Source of the DNA: Leptasterias polaris
Lineage: Eukaryota > Echinodermata > Asteroidea > Forcipulatida > Asteriidae
NCBI GenBank assembly: GCA_037783415.1
Contig: JAZGTN010000061.1
Coordinates: forward strand, 1,550,001-1,614,000
DNA: 64,000 nucleotides
Reading direction: 5' to 3'
Part shown: positions 38,501 to 44,107 of the stretch, piece by piece
Position numbering within the stretch: the first letter of the stretch is position 1
How the letters are laid out: every line of letters begins with the position of its first letter
Translations under genes and position numbers: made by a program
The notes under the pieces: model-generated
Told to the model about the DNA's origin: nothing
What the model saw: the letters and a program-made list of their open reading frames with translations, nothing else
Databases searched by the model: none

Positions 38501-41500
38501 TGTTTGTTTGTTTGCTTTATGAATTGCTATTGAAGAGATGCCAACAATACACAACTGAGTCAGAGCATTTGTGAATACCATGAATACAGCTCTATATACC
38601 ATAATACTTCAATTAAGTACAATAAACAAGCTGCCCAAGTATAACCGAGTTTGAAACATATAAAAATGATAACAAATTTAACTAAAATAAAAAACCACCT
38701 TGAAATGTAGACCGCTGTGGTGGTTAAAAGAGATTGTTATTGTTATTATTTTCTTGAAGACTTCACAGAGTTAATAAAGAGTTCCAAAAAGCAACAAACA
38801 CAAAATCAAAAATGGAATCAGTTTGTACAAAAGAAACAACCGGACTAAGATTGTATTAAAATAGATAGATGCCCTTTAATATGAAAATGAAGCCTAGTTA
38901 ACAGGTTATCTGTATTATTTGTTATGAATTGTACGCCATTTTAAAGAATCTTTTGTAATAAATTCCCTTATTATTTTGAAGCAGAGAGTAAGATTCATTG
39001 GCAGGTTGCTGAGGAGTTTAAATTAAGCATGGATGACTCCATCATGGCAGGCATGTGTGTTGTCTCTAGAACTACCAAGGTAAACCCAACACACATTTTT
39101 CTTACGTGCTTGGATTGCAATGCAGCTGTGTTATTAGTAATCACACTAGCACAAGTGAAATGCGGAAAAATTTAGCGCTTGTGTGTCCCATACCCAACAT
39201 CAAAATAATGCGTAAAAATTAAACCCGATTAACATCAGTTTTATTCACAACAGCACACGCACATCCCTGTCTATATTGTGTATACTGCCAGCGCTGGCAA
39301 CATTCAAATTTTGCTATCAGTTAAAAAAAAAAAAAAAAAGAATTTTAAAACAGATCGGGTGTTAGATACCTCGCATTTTTAGATTGCCTTTTTTTCCAAT
39401 GTCCTGCTGCCATCCGGTCGTCCTGAAGTGTTGCAATGCGTCGTCGTTTCGTTCCCCATCCATTCTTTTTTTCCACAGGATATCGGCACTGCAAACAATG
39501 CAAAATACGCAATAATTTCCTCATTTTGAACTCCTCATACACTGCTATTCTGCATGATTATTCTTCCTTGTATTTCTGCTGGCCTTTCCACGTCCTTGTG
39601 GTCACAACTTTCAACGCTTTATTTTGCAATCACTTTTGTTGTACATGGATGTACTCCGCATGTACTGACTGCATGTATATACAGAGCACGTGTGTGAAGG
39701 TATTTCTGCCAGGCAGCCAATATTCGTTTTGAGCGACTACATGTTTTAATGGGGGAAATGGTAATCTGGGAGATTTTAGACGTGTTTGGATATAATATTG
39801 ATGTCGGGAGATTGACGCATTTTTCGTGATCTGTAAAATTCAGGATACTCCTCAATTCACGGTCCAGTCATTTCGTTTATTGACGTGTTCATTTTCAAGC
39901 AGGAATCAACTGACAGGGCTGAAAATGTAGCTTTATAACAAATTTGTACACGACCGTATTCAGAGAGATTTTTGTGAAAACAGACCTAAATTACAGGTGA
40001 GCAAGACGGAAATAACCTGAATGAAAGACGCACGCTTTCTCTCATTTCGATATGAGTTCGTTTAGAAGTACGTAGGCATACTACTTATCGACCTAACATA
40101 GGTCAGCAGCTAACATAGGTCAGCGGTCATACCTGTTGTGAGTTAAACTGGATGTGGTCATTTATATTCTGTCCACACGCAGTGTTAAAAGATAAACCGG
40201 AAGCGGTCTTAAGATAAACCCTCCAGCTCGACGGTCTAACTTTAGAATCGTTTAGACACACACCGTTGAACTCAATCGGGTTGAACCATTTGTTAAACGG
40301 ACTTTAGTACTGTGTCTGATTGACCTCTCTGTCTGGGTTGTTAGACCCTATTCAGTTGTTAATGACTATCTATTTGCGTGTTTTTTTTAAAAGTTATATT
40401 TCCTCGAACACTTTAACAAAACAATTTTTCCTACTTTTCCTGTAAATTGGTGCTTGCGCTGTTGGATGGAAAAAAACAAAAAAACTTATTCTTTACATCT
40501 TACATATTTCTTATTGTTTGTTTACCATGACAGGCACATGTAAGCAGCTCAGTAGTTGAGATGTATAAGACAAGATGCAGTCATCTATTAGATTCATCTA
40601 TATACACTAAGATGTATCTTTGTGGAACTTTGGAACATCCAGAAAGGATCACACGTATACTCTCTGATGGATTCACAGAACAAGGTTCGATTAGTGTTTC
40701 AATTAAACAAATATTATTGTAGTCATGTGTCATTATATCATCATCTTGAGATGTCTTCTCTTGTGAAGTTTTTGTAAGTTTCTCCTGATATGAAAGGCTA
40801 TCAATGTCTTACATTCAACTATTTGGTTCTGTTACAGACTTCAGTCACGGAGAGTTTGGAGTTGGTCTTTATTTCAGCCAACATGCATCCAAAGCTGCTC
40901 ATTTCTCTGCTGTAAGTTTCTTGGTTTTCACACTTGAATTTGGTCAATGTCTCTTTGTCAGTACAAGTTATTATAACTAAATTTCTATAAACTTCCAGTA
41001 ACTATCAGACATAGAGAGATTTATATCAAGACATCATGACTTAATCGTAATGACCATCTTTGTTCTAAAATATATTTGCTTAGCAGAAATAGTTACCAGC
41101 CAAAATGTTATGTAATTTATATGTGAATGACTAGTTCCCTGCCAAGGATTACAGCATGAGTTGATTATTAGGTATTTATTTTCTGGATCTCTACAGCTTG
41201 GTAAGTTACTTCTTGCTGAAGTTGGTCTGGGTAAGACTGAGTCTGTCATCAAGAAAGATAATACAAGATCTGCACCTCCTGAAGGATTTGATTCCATTGT
41301 GGTAAGAAATTAAGTTCATGATATCATTATCTTGTGTTGTATCAAATGACAATGTCAGATTCTTTTTGGTCTTGCAAGAATTGTAAATCTATGCTACTTA
41401 ATATTTTGTATGAGATAGTTTGGAGTGTCTTCATTGCATAAAATACAGATTATAAGAAAGTAATGTGTGTTTCTTTGCTTGTGTAGCTGTACATATTAGA

Positions 41501-44107
41501 TGTTTAGTTTCAAGAAGGTAACCCAATCTCTGTGATCATAGTTAATTGTTATTGCATTGTGGTCAATTTTTACACAGAGCTTGTAATTAACTTCAGAAAG
41601 TCAAGATCTAACATTTTAAAATGTTAGATCTTGGAAGGGAAATGTCTGAATCCAAAATCCAAATGGCTTTTTACCATAATTTGCGTTAGGAAATGTAATT
41701 TTATTACAAATACAAAATTGGAGTTCATTGTAAAATGATGATTGTTTACTGCAGATGTTTGCTTGTTATTTTATAGTTTAGAGAGTGACTTCATTAACCA
41801 GTTTGCTTCAGGTTAAAAAACTATTTTTAGTCAAAAAGCACCCTTTTTTTCTAGCCAGTAATAATTTTGTTGGTCAATGAAACTCCATTTGGACACCCAT
41901 ATCAAGACGTTTTCTCATTGACATTTGTAGATTTTAATATGTCTTTACAAAAGCATTAAGAACTATTCCATCCAAGGGTTAATCCATTCATTGTTTTTAG
42001 TGCCTTTTGACTGCCCACCGAACCATGACCACGGGAACTCCTTGAACACAGTTGCCTGTGTACATGCAACCAGTCACATTTCCTCACTATGCATACATGT
42101 ATTTGTTGACATAACTACCACCAAACAAACACAGAAACTCAAATGCCAGTTTATAAGACTATTGTTTTTAGTGCCTTTTGACTGCCCATCGAACCATGAC
42201 CACGGGAACTCCTTGAACACAGTTGCCTGTGTACATGCAACCAGTCACATTTCCTCACTATGCATACATGTATTTGTTGACATAACTACCACCAAACAAA
42301 CACAGAAACTCAAATGCCAGTTTATAAGACTGCCGCTACACATACATGCACCTGTTGACATGACTATCACCAAACACACACAGAAACTCAAATGCCAGTT
42401 TATAAGACTGCCACTGCACATATACATGCAGCTGTTAACATAACTACCACCTAACACAAAGAAACTCAAATGTCAGTTAAGACTGCTGCTACACATACAT
42501 GCACCTGTTAATATAACTACCACCTAACACAAAGAAACTCAAATGTCAGTTAAGACTGCTGCTACACATACATGCACCTGTTAATATAACTACCACCTAA
42601 CACAAAGAAACTCAAATGTCAGTTAAGACTGCCCCTACACATACATGCACCTGTTAATATAACTACCACCTAACACAAAGAAACTCAAATGTCAGTTAAG
42701 ACTGCTGCTACACATACATGCACCTGTTAATATAACTACCACCTAACACAAAGAAACTCAAATGTCAGTTAAGACTGCCCCTACACATACATGCACCTGT
42801 TAATATAACTACCACCTAACACAAAGAAACTCAAATGTCAGTTAAGACTGCTGCTACACATACATGCACCTGTTAATATAACTACCACCTAACACAAAGA
42901 AACTCAAATGTCAGTTAAGACTGCCGCTACACATACATGCACCTGTTAATATAACTACCACCTAACACAAAGAAACTCAAATGTCAGTTAAGACTGCCGC
43001 TACACATACATGCACCTGTTAATATAACTACCACCTAACACAAAGAAACTCAAATGTCAGTTAAGACTGCAGCTACACATACATGCACCTGTTAATATAA
43101 CTACCACCTAACACAAAGAAACTCAAATGTCAGTTAAGACTGCCGCTACACATACATGCACCTGTTAATATAACTACCACCTAACACAAAGAAACTCAAA
43201 TGTCAGTTAAGACTGCAGCTACACATACATGCACCTGTTAATATAACTACCACCTAACACAAAGAAACTCAAATGTCAGTTAAGACTGCAGCTACACATA
43301 CATGCACCTGTTAATATAACTACCACCTAACACAAAGAAACTCAAATGTCAGTTAAGACTGCAGCTACACATACATGCACCTGTTAATATAACTACCACC
43401 TAACACAAAGAAACTCAAATGTCAGTTAAGACTGCCCCTACACATACATGCACCTGTTAATATAACTACCACCTAACACAAAGAAACTCAAATGTCAGTT
43501 AAGACTGCCGCTACACATACATGCACCTGTTAATATAACTACCACCTAACACAAAGAAACTCAAATGTCAGTTAAGACTGCCGCTACACATACATGCACC
43601 TGTTAATATAACTACCACCTAACACAAAGAAACTCAAATGTCAGTTAAGACTGCCGCTACACATACATGCACCTGTTAATATAACTACCACCTAACACAA
43701 AGAAACTCAAATGTCAGTTAAGACTGTTGCTACACATACATGCACCTGTTAACATAACTACCACCTAACACAAAGAAACTCAAATGTCAGTTAAGACTGC
43801 CGCTACACATACATGCACCTGTTGACATGAGTACCACCAAACACACAGAAACTCAAATGCCAGTTTATAAGACTGCCGTTATATGTTGTGTAAAAGTATT
43901 TGAGTGTTATTGGTCCACCGAAGCAAATTGGTTAACTGTGGAGGGATAAACAAGTTCTTTTGTGGTTCATTTCTTTGACTGCAGACACCAGGCAGACTTT
44001 CTAATCTAAGTGGAGGTGACCTCATGACCTGTGGTTTTCAAGAATATGTAATCTTTGACCCCTGCCAAGCACTTCCTCTTTACCTGATTGAATACAGACT
44101 AGAGTGA
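13778..44107 (+). CDS. GCN5-like GNAT plus PARP domain fusion protein, 14 coding exons
   Basis: A multi-exon gene rebuilt from splice sites. Exons: 13778-14029, 16514-16649, 17801 to an uncertain end within 18163-20249, 20343-20507, 25914-26001, 28251-28434, 29549-29779, 37731-37820, 38342-38425, 38985-39079, 40534-40684, 40838-40911, 41197-41301, 43985-44107 (TGA stop). All junction phases agree except the end of exon 3, which lies in a repeat. Domain order: unknown N-terminus; acidic SDTDSENES repeats; GNAT fold with an R-x-x-G-x-G acetyl-CoA loop and a YADxxAxxFFxxxGF segment as in GCN5/PCAF; helical then poly-Asp linker; PARP catalytic domain ending EYVIFDPCQALPLYLIEY. PARPs transfer ADP-ribose from NAD+, and GNATs transfer acetyl from acetyl-CoA. 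The usual PARP His is Cys and the GCN5 catalytic Glu position is Gln, so activity is uncertain. I recognise no specific orthologue. Confidence 0.8.
14030..15456. other. Intron 1 of the GNAT-PARP gene, left part
   Basis: Non-coding, with no recognised element apart from short simple repeats. Confidence 0.45.
15457..15603. mobile_element. MITE-like element of about 147 bp
   Basis: GGCTCGATTTCACAAAGAG at the left and the complement of GGGGCCGATTTCACAAAGCA at the right form imperfect TIRs. Further inward, AAGATTGATCGTAA and TTCATCTTAAGATGAGT carry related sequence. It has no coding capacity. Confidence 0.65.
15604..16513. other. Intron 1 of the GNAT-PARP gene, right part
   Basis: No coding exon is supported. 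A C-run lies at about 16281-16292. The intron ends with TTTTTTGTTTCAG at 16501-16513. Confidence 0.5.
16514..16649 (+). CDS. GNAT-PARP gene, exon 2
   Basis: It encodes IPNQELLHGIVALYDVCLPD and on to LLLIRDTT, in phase 0 in and phase 1 out (ACAG|GTAATT). The acceptor is strong (TTTTTTGTTTCAG). No domain is recognised; the hydrophobic pattern suggests a folded segment. Confidence 0.7.
16750..17140 (+). pseudogene. Broken reverse transcriptase fragment of a non-LTR element
   Basis: QLAMYADDSNFYCVS at about 16752 carries the RT active-site motif YADD (family: YADD/FADD box). After a stop and frame change, 16817-17056 reads LNNDLESTLKWGNDYLTIF and ..LLGLDISTNASWERYI, typical of the segment after the catalytic box in jockey/CR1-like RTs. 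There are several stops and it is truncated at both ends. It lies in intron 2 of the GNAT-PARP gene, in the same orientation. Confidence 0.75.
17141..17800. other. Intron 2 remainder
   Basis: AT-rich with a (TC)n tract at about 17518-17554. It ends with the CTGTTTGTAG acceptor at 17791-17800. Confidence 0.5.
17801..18666 (+). CDS. GNAT-PARP gene, exon 3 with acidic repeat array
   Basis: It starts in phase 1 (DVAEELVRSSKKGDQ) and encodes about 120 polar residues, then 11 in-frame copies of the 14-residue unit DTDSENESxRLVLS. A twelfth copy lost one base and runs into a stop at 18664-18666. Every unit contains CK2-type sites (SDTD, TDSE, SENE) and an LVL core flanked by acidic residues. The true 3' end of the exon is unknown. 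Each unit holds GAxAG|GTTGGT, a candidate donor in phase 2, which is exactly the phase needed to join exon 4 at 20343. A joined product would read ..ESxSDEDEDFTE. Length is therefore probably variable. Confidence 0.7.
18163..20249 (+). repeat. 42-bp tandem array, about 50 units, with frame-breaking higher-order blocks
   Basis: The unit is AGTGATACAGACAGTGAAAATGAATCAGAGAGGTTGGTATTG. Units before about 18620 keep the coding frame. After that, units with the same small deletions recur as a block: GAAATGAATCAAAGAGG (-1), GAAAGTGATTCGGAGAGG (0), then GTTGGTGATAC units (-1 each). The GTGATTCGG marker unit occurs five times, near 18727, 18975, 19212, 19806 and 20176. Frames reopen at 19318-19578 and 19901-20119. 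Confidence 0.95.
20343..20507 (+). CDS. GNAT-PARP gene, exon 4 (start of GNAT domain)
   Basis: It follows TTTGTTTTAG and enters in phase 2. It encodes DEDEDFTEGQEEFLKIVRQR, a basic stretch, then LAIGIESRLVACTTWEKST, and leaves in phase 2 at AT|GTAAGT. The VACTTWE segment fits a beta strand of the GNAT core. The acidic opening continues the acidic repeat of exon 3. Confidence 0.85.
20508..21188. other. Intron 4, left part
   Basis: AT-rich, with no recognised coding or mobile feature. Confidence 0.4.
21189..21563. mobile_element. MITE with TTAA ends, 375 bp (piggyBac-like)
   Basis: TTAAAGGGTCTGTATGCGTT at the left and the complement of TTAAAGGTGCTGTATACGTT at the right are inverted copies continuing through TGGTAAT. 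TTAA is present at both outer ends, the target site typical of piggyBac transposons. It has no coding capacity. Confidence 0.75.
21711..25436 (-). mobile_element. Full-length-looking CR1/L2-like non-LTR retrotransposon, antisense in intron 4
   Basis: The minus-strand element has one long ORF (25380-21853) and a 3' end with a 6-bp hairpin (AACGCT/AGCGTT at 21749-21781), then an ATATAAAT segment and a (TTA)n tail at about 21711-21735. No clear target duplication was found. The ORF has no stop or frameshift, so the copy is probably young. The 5' boundary is approximate. Confidence 0.85.
21853..25380 (-). CDS. Non-LTR retrotransposon polyprotein: 2A-like motif, AP endonuclease, reverse transcriptase
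   Basis: 1175 codons, uninterrupted. An internal Met at residue 25 begins MVAWILLLLLLLVPGYPNG, a signal-peptide-like segment and a plausible real start. A 2A-like motif GDINPNPGP lies at residues 95-103. An AP-type endonuclease follows (about 225-440) with ETW, LLGDFNIHVD near residue 371, a TLDLIISR segment and SDH near 436. The reverse transcriptase (about 640-905) has LDLSAAFDTIDH, GLPQGSCVGP and the catalytic FYADDIQLY near 892. The C-terminus ends in a TYLFQTYFAY tail typical of the clade. The endonuclease would nick target DNA and the RT would prime cDNA there (target-primed reverse transcription). Assignment to the CR1/L2 group is by motif; the exact family is not determined. Confidence 0.93.
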   Translation of the reverse strand: MLLDHLNCTPLLPIVCRTIGVINTMVAWILLLLLLLVPGYPNGHGSTIGLQKPLQARHQLYFSRNRLSRLRYLGTHIAYYGNTCASFQLELLVSGDINPNPGPQPNQAELEVQPKQHRLVYSLEHLTDLNTPSGHTRQPLPRLSTELWNKITSLGINFHHHKKRRGRRGGRRKQWLEIKSHLLDNMVHKIPVCESTRNIRQKLTCDFPQKAHLNNLIPLHRELYNKLNVSCWNAHSVRNKSTLICDHIMDKNIDIMFIVETWLHIDDPVVISECTPPGFTFLNAPRAGNDSHGGLAVISKSTLNMAFENIVNPRSTFELTCVTDPIKHAIFMVIYRPPPSAKNRLKTSDFLNEFDGFLGEVTLLPNKIILLGDFNIHVDTPSKSDVSHFLTSLSDCGLPQHINGPTHKLGHTLDLIISRPEDGLVQDSGVTNTLNSDHFVLNCMINYKSPDCARITSNSRNYRSIDNDSFANDLCNAFQCFPYDSDLENQVTFYNKTIVSVLDSHCPVTARNHRFKSHPAWYTSEIHLARRNRRKLECKWTKSRNLADHRLYLHEIHAFTRLTRKAKSDHYTNKLSTADTKTVFKTLNTLLNRNIPALPNANSFKNLCDRFSNFFDVKITQIREDISSADVSVITHPTPSVVPGEFHEFNPADQNEVRKIIMNSKNKSCTLDPLPTWLLKQNVCTIVPVLLSIVNTSLSTGFFPTSLKDAVVTPLLKGPSLNKNILKNYRPVSHIAFLSKVIEKVFLSRVTDYIVNNNLYCKFQSAYRSGHSTETAIALLRVKSDIIHAIDNQQAVFVVLLDLSAAFDTIDHDILLGRLTDVFGFRSSVIDWFKTYLCSRTCKIKIANEYSCSRILTYGLPQGSCVGPQLFSFYTCPIADIIKYQPGVRFHFYADDIQLYVFADPRKPGDIDQALSVLTRCISKIKDWMCQNMLLLNHDKTELFIAAQPRIKKLVPNISLSIENTIIKPSSIIRNLGIVFESAMSQHVSSICKTVNFHLRNLSRVRSLLDETTCHHAVSALITSCLDYGNSLLNGLSSKDTKRIQRLQNRAAKLIFMAKKSDHVSPLLQQLHWLPIHERIIFKLLTITYKCWNETAPPYLTELITPYQPNRTLRSSSDTRILTKPQTRYSSSAKSFYAAAPNLWNNLPYQIRHAISITEFKKMLKTYLFQTYFAY
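25437..25913. other. Intron 4, right part
   Basis: No element is identified apart from a GGGGCGCCCTCTGTAG phrase near 25650, similar to phrases in the repeats near 12.9 and 13.5 kb. It ends with TTATTTTTATAG. Confidence 0.45.
25914..26001 (+). CDS. GNAT-PARP gene, exon 5 (GNAT motif A)
   Basis: It encodes HPGERILQLDLLAVRKRF, then RKLGIGKYLLQ, and leaves in phase 0 (CAG|GTATGT). R-K-L-G-I-G is the acetyl-CoA pyrophosphate-binding loop (family pattern R/Q-x-x-G-x-G/A). Aligned by eye to GCN5, the strand LQLDLLAV matches EIVFCAV, which puts Gln where GCN5 has its catalytic Glu. Confidence 0.9.
26002..26559. other. Intron 5, left part
   Basis: No supported feature; short open frames here show no domain. 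Confidence 0.4.
26560..26770 (-). mobile_element. 5'-truncated non-LTR or SINE 3' end
   Basis: On the minus strand this ends with a 7-bp hairpin AGCGCAA..TTGCGCT (26585-26614), then ATATAAGATT and a (TTA)n tail at about 26559-26575. The architecture is the same as in the elements at 21.7, 50.3 and 53.2 kb. No coding part remains. The 5' limit is approximate. Confidence 0.7.
26797..26935. mobile_element. Foldback/MITE, 139 bp
   Basis: GTTATCACACAAGCGCGAGT at the left and ACTCGCGCGCGTGTGATAAC at the right are imperfect inverted arms. They extend through TGGAATACRGAAAAAT, the AGCGCT region and GCGTCCCATATCCA, with a GGCCGAAGGCC loop. A diverged half copy is at 39141-39200. Confidence 0.8.
26937..27131. 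repeat. Second inverted-repeat unit next to the foldback element
   Basis: AATTTATCTTCAAGCA at 26937 and TGCTTGAAGATAAATAT ending about 27131 are inverted copies. This may be the outer part of a composite element with 26797-26935; the limits are uncertain. Confidence 0.55.
27277..28250 (+). repeat. 134-bp tandem array: seven copies of the first part of exon 6 with its splice acceptor
   Basis: Copies of the exon start lie at 27313, 27447, 27581, 27715, 27849, 27983 and 28117, then the real exon at 28251, each exactly 134 bp apart. Every copy has a CTAAC branch-point-like site, GTTTTTAACTGTAG, and an exon start encoding SLKDPSLVGLYDAFVV. After 25 codons each has GTAAAG, a possible donor; if unused the frame stops seven codons later. 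Copies 1-5 read GTTGAACATTCT and copies 6-7 GTTGTGGATTCT, which is closer to the real exon (GCTGTGGATTTC). Confidence 0.95.
28251..28434 (+). CDS. GNAT-PARP gene, exon 6 (GNAT motif B and domain end)
   Basis: It enters in phase 0 and leaves in phase 1 (TCAG|GTAAAC). It encodes SLKDPSLVGLYDAFVVYADH, then SAVDFFGHYGFNDDIVL and ..NCTLMCYLPPF. This matches the end of the GCN5 acetyltransferase domain (YADEYAIGYFKKQGF ... TLMECEL). It is the only complete copy of eight tandem versions. Confidence 0.9.
28435..28914. other. Intron 6, left part
   Basis: C- and A-rich simple sequence near 28700-28760; nothing coding. Confidence 0.4.
28915..29504. mobile_element. piggyBac-like MITE with TTAA ends and a doubled left terminus
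   Basis: The left end TTAACCCTTTCCTTACCATA and right end GGTAAGGAAAGGATTAA are inverted copies with TTAA at both edges. The left terminal block, including GGCGACTTTAGTCGAC, is repeated at about 28973. Internally, AAAGATCGGATCTTTCCAATGATGG forms a small hairpin. There is no transposase. Confidence 0.75.
29549..29779 (+). CDS. GNAT-PARP gene, exon 7 (helical linker)
   Basis: Phase 1 in and phase 1 out (GTAG|GTGAGT), 77 codons. It encodes QTILMETDPELDLKVMELEL and on to SLTQEFQALRTERFQV. Heptad-like spacing of Leu/Met/Val and many charged residues suggest a coiled coil between the GNAT and PARP domains. It could be skipped without a frame change. Confidence 0.85.
29849..36120. repeat. 110-bp minisatellite in intron 7, about 57 copies (first block)
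   Basis: Exact 110-bp period (GAAGAGTCTGATGTTGACCA at 29851, 29961, 30071 and so on). Variation is confined to a few two- or three-state sites: CTCAAAC/CTCTAAC/CTCTATC, GTCAGACG/GTGAAACG, GATATCT/GATAACT, CCACACC/CCATACC, CTGTCT/CTCTCT, AAACGA/AAACCA, TGTTCT/TGTACT. The variant CACACCTAAAC recurs at 34866, 35196 and 35526, three units apart, marking a three-unit higher-order duplication. Confidence 0.97.
36121..36802 (-). mobile_element. 5'-truncated non-LTR retrotransposon inserted in the 110-bp array
   Basis: A minus-strand insertion that splits the array at ..GAGTATAT / ATATGAAG... It keeps the C-terminal part of an RT ORF (stop at 36417): YKSYVRPAVEYADVTWSSSI, LEHLQKRACRTIL and an ..ISLLNK end, typical of the region after the RT domain. 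The 3' end is an AT-rich (TATATTGGTATAT)n tract, unlike the CR1/L2-type tails elsewhere in the window. ATAT may be the target duplication. Confidence 0.85.
36803..37680. repeat. 110-bp minisatellite, second block, about 8 copies
   Basis: Continues the array after the retrotransposon with the same unit and variant sites. The last unit is degenerate (CTGTCTGTGTTAATTGATGA) and ends about 50 bp before exon 8. Confidence 0.97.
37731..37820 (+). CDS. GNAT-PARP gene, exon 8
   Basis: Phase 1 in and phase 1 out, 30 codons: EKAYLKKQLNDLKLGIEMKA, then ENGNGTLNQQ. The acceptor is TTTGTCTTTCAG and the donor CAGG|GTACGA. Helical, charged linker; skippable in frame. Confidence 0.8.
37821..38341. other. Intron 8
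   Basis: C-run plus A-run near 38151-38166; no other feature. Confidence 0.4.
38342..38425 (+). CDS. GNAT-PARP gene, exon 9 (poly-Asp)
   Basis: Phase 1 in and phase 1 out, 28 codons: DDDDDDDEVDTDMLLRVLEN, then KVSSLGMA. The (GAT)n run makes the acidic tract probably length-variable. Confidence 0.8.
38426..38984. other. Intron 9
   Basis: AT-rich, no recognised element. Confidence 0.4.
38985..39079 (+). CDS. GNAT-PARP gene, exon 10 (start of PARP domain)
   Basis: Phase 1 in, phase 0 out (AAG|GTAAAC): ESKIHWQVAEEFKLSMDDSI, then MAGMCVVSRTTK. The VVSRTTK strand fits the first conserved PARP element, which reads like I-x-R-V-Q-N in other members. Confidence 0.75.
39080..40533. other. Intron 10, with a diverged half foldback element at 39141-39200
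   Basis: 39141-39200 (ATCACACTAGCACAAGTGAA.., GCGGAAAAATTTAGCGCT.., CCCATACCCAAC) aligns with the left arm of the element at 26797. Its partner arm is missing. An A-run is at 39323-39340. The remaining sequence to 40533 has no recognised gene. Confidence 0.55.
40534..40684 (+). CDS. GNAT-PARP gene, exon 11 (PARP NAD+-binding strand)
   Basis: Phase 0 in, phase 1 out (CAAG|GTTCGA). It encodes AHVSSSVVEMYKTRCSHLLD, then IYTKMYLCGTLEHPER and ITRILSDGFTEQ. The MYLCGT segment aligns with the L-F/Y-H-G-T/S motif of PARPs; the His that positions NAD+ is replaced by Cys (codon TGT). Confidence 0.88.
40838..40911 (+). CDS. GNAT-PARP gene, exon 12 (PARP second motif)
   Basis: Phase 1 in, phase 0 out (GCT|GTAAGT): DFSHGEFGVGLYFSQHASKA, then AHFSA. 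G-x-G-L-Y-F-S carries the conserved Tyr of the H-Y-E triad. Confidence 0.92.
41197..41301 (+). CDS. GNAT-PARP gene, exon 13 (PARP core)
   Basis: Phase 0 in and out: LGKLLLAEVGLGKTESVIKK, then DNTRSAPPEGFDSIV. The L-L-x-A/C-x-V-x-L-G-K strand and the A-P-P-x-G-x-D-S-V/I segment are PARP hallmarks. Confidence 0.92.
41302..41990. other. Intron 13, left part
   Basis: A short inverted repeat CAAGATCTAACATTTTAAAATGTTAGATCTTG lies at about 41602-41634; nothing else is recognised. Confidence 0.45.
41991..43880. repeat. 172-bp direct duplication followed by a 73-bp minisatellite, about 21 copies
   Basis: Two near-identical blocks of about 172 bp (TTTTTAGTGCCTTTTGACTG.. at 41994 and 42166) lead into 73-bp units that begin CACATACATGCACCTGTTAA. 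The main variable site is CTGCYGCTA/CTGCAGCTA/CTGCCCCTA. The end of the array drifts back to the older CAGTTTATAAGACTGCCG form near 43860. Confidence 0.95.
43985..44107 (+). CDS. GNAT-PARP gene, exon 14 (last coding exon)
   Basis: After GACTGCAG it encodes TPGRLSNLSGGDLMTCGF, QEYVIFDPCQALPLYLIEYR and LE, then TGA. The E of EYVIFD aligns with the catalytic Glu of PARP1/tankyrase (N-E-Y-I-V-Y-D / A-E-Y-V-I-Y). A strong donor-like CAAG|GTAAGA at 44166 suggests a 3' UTR intron. Confidence 0.93.
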   Translation, partial: TPGRLSNLSGGDLMTCGFQEYVIFDPCQALPLYLIEYRLE

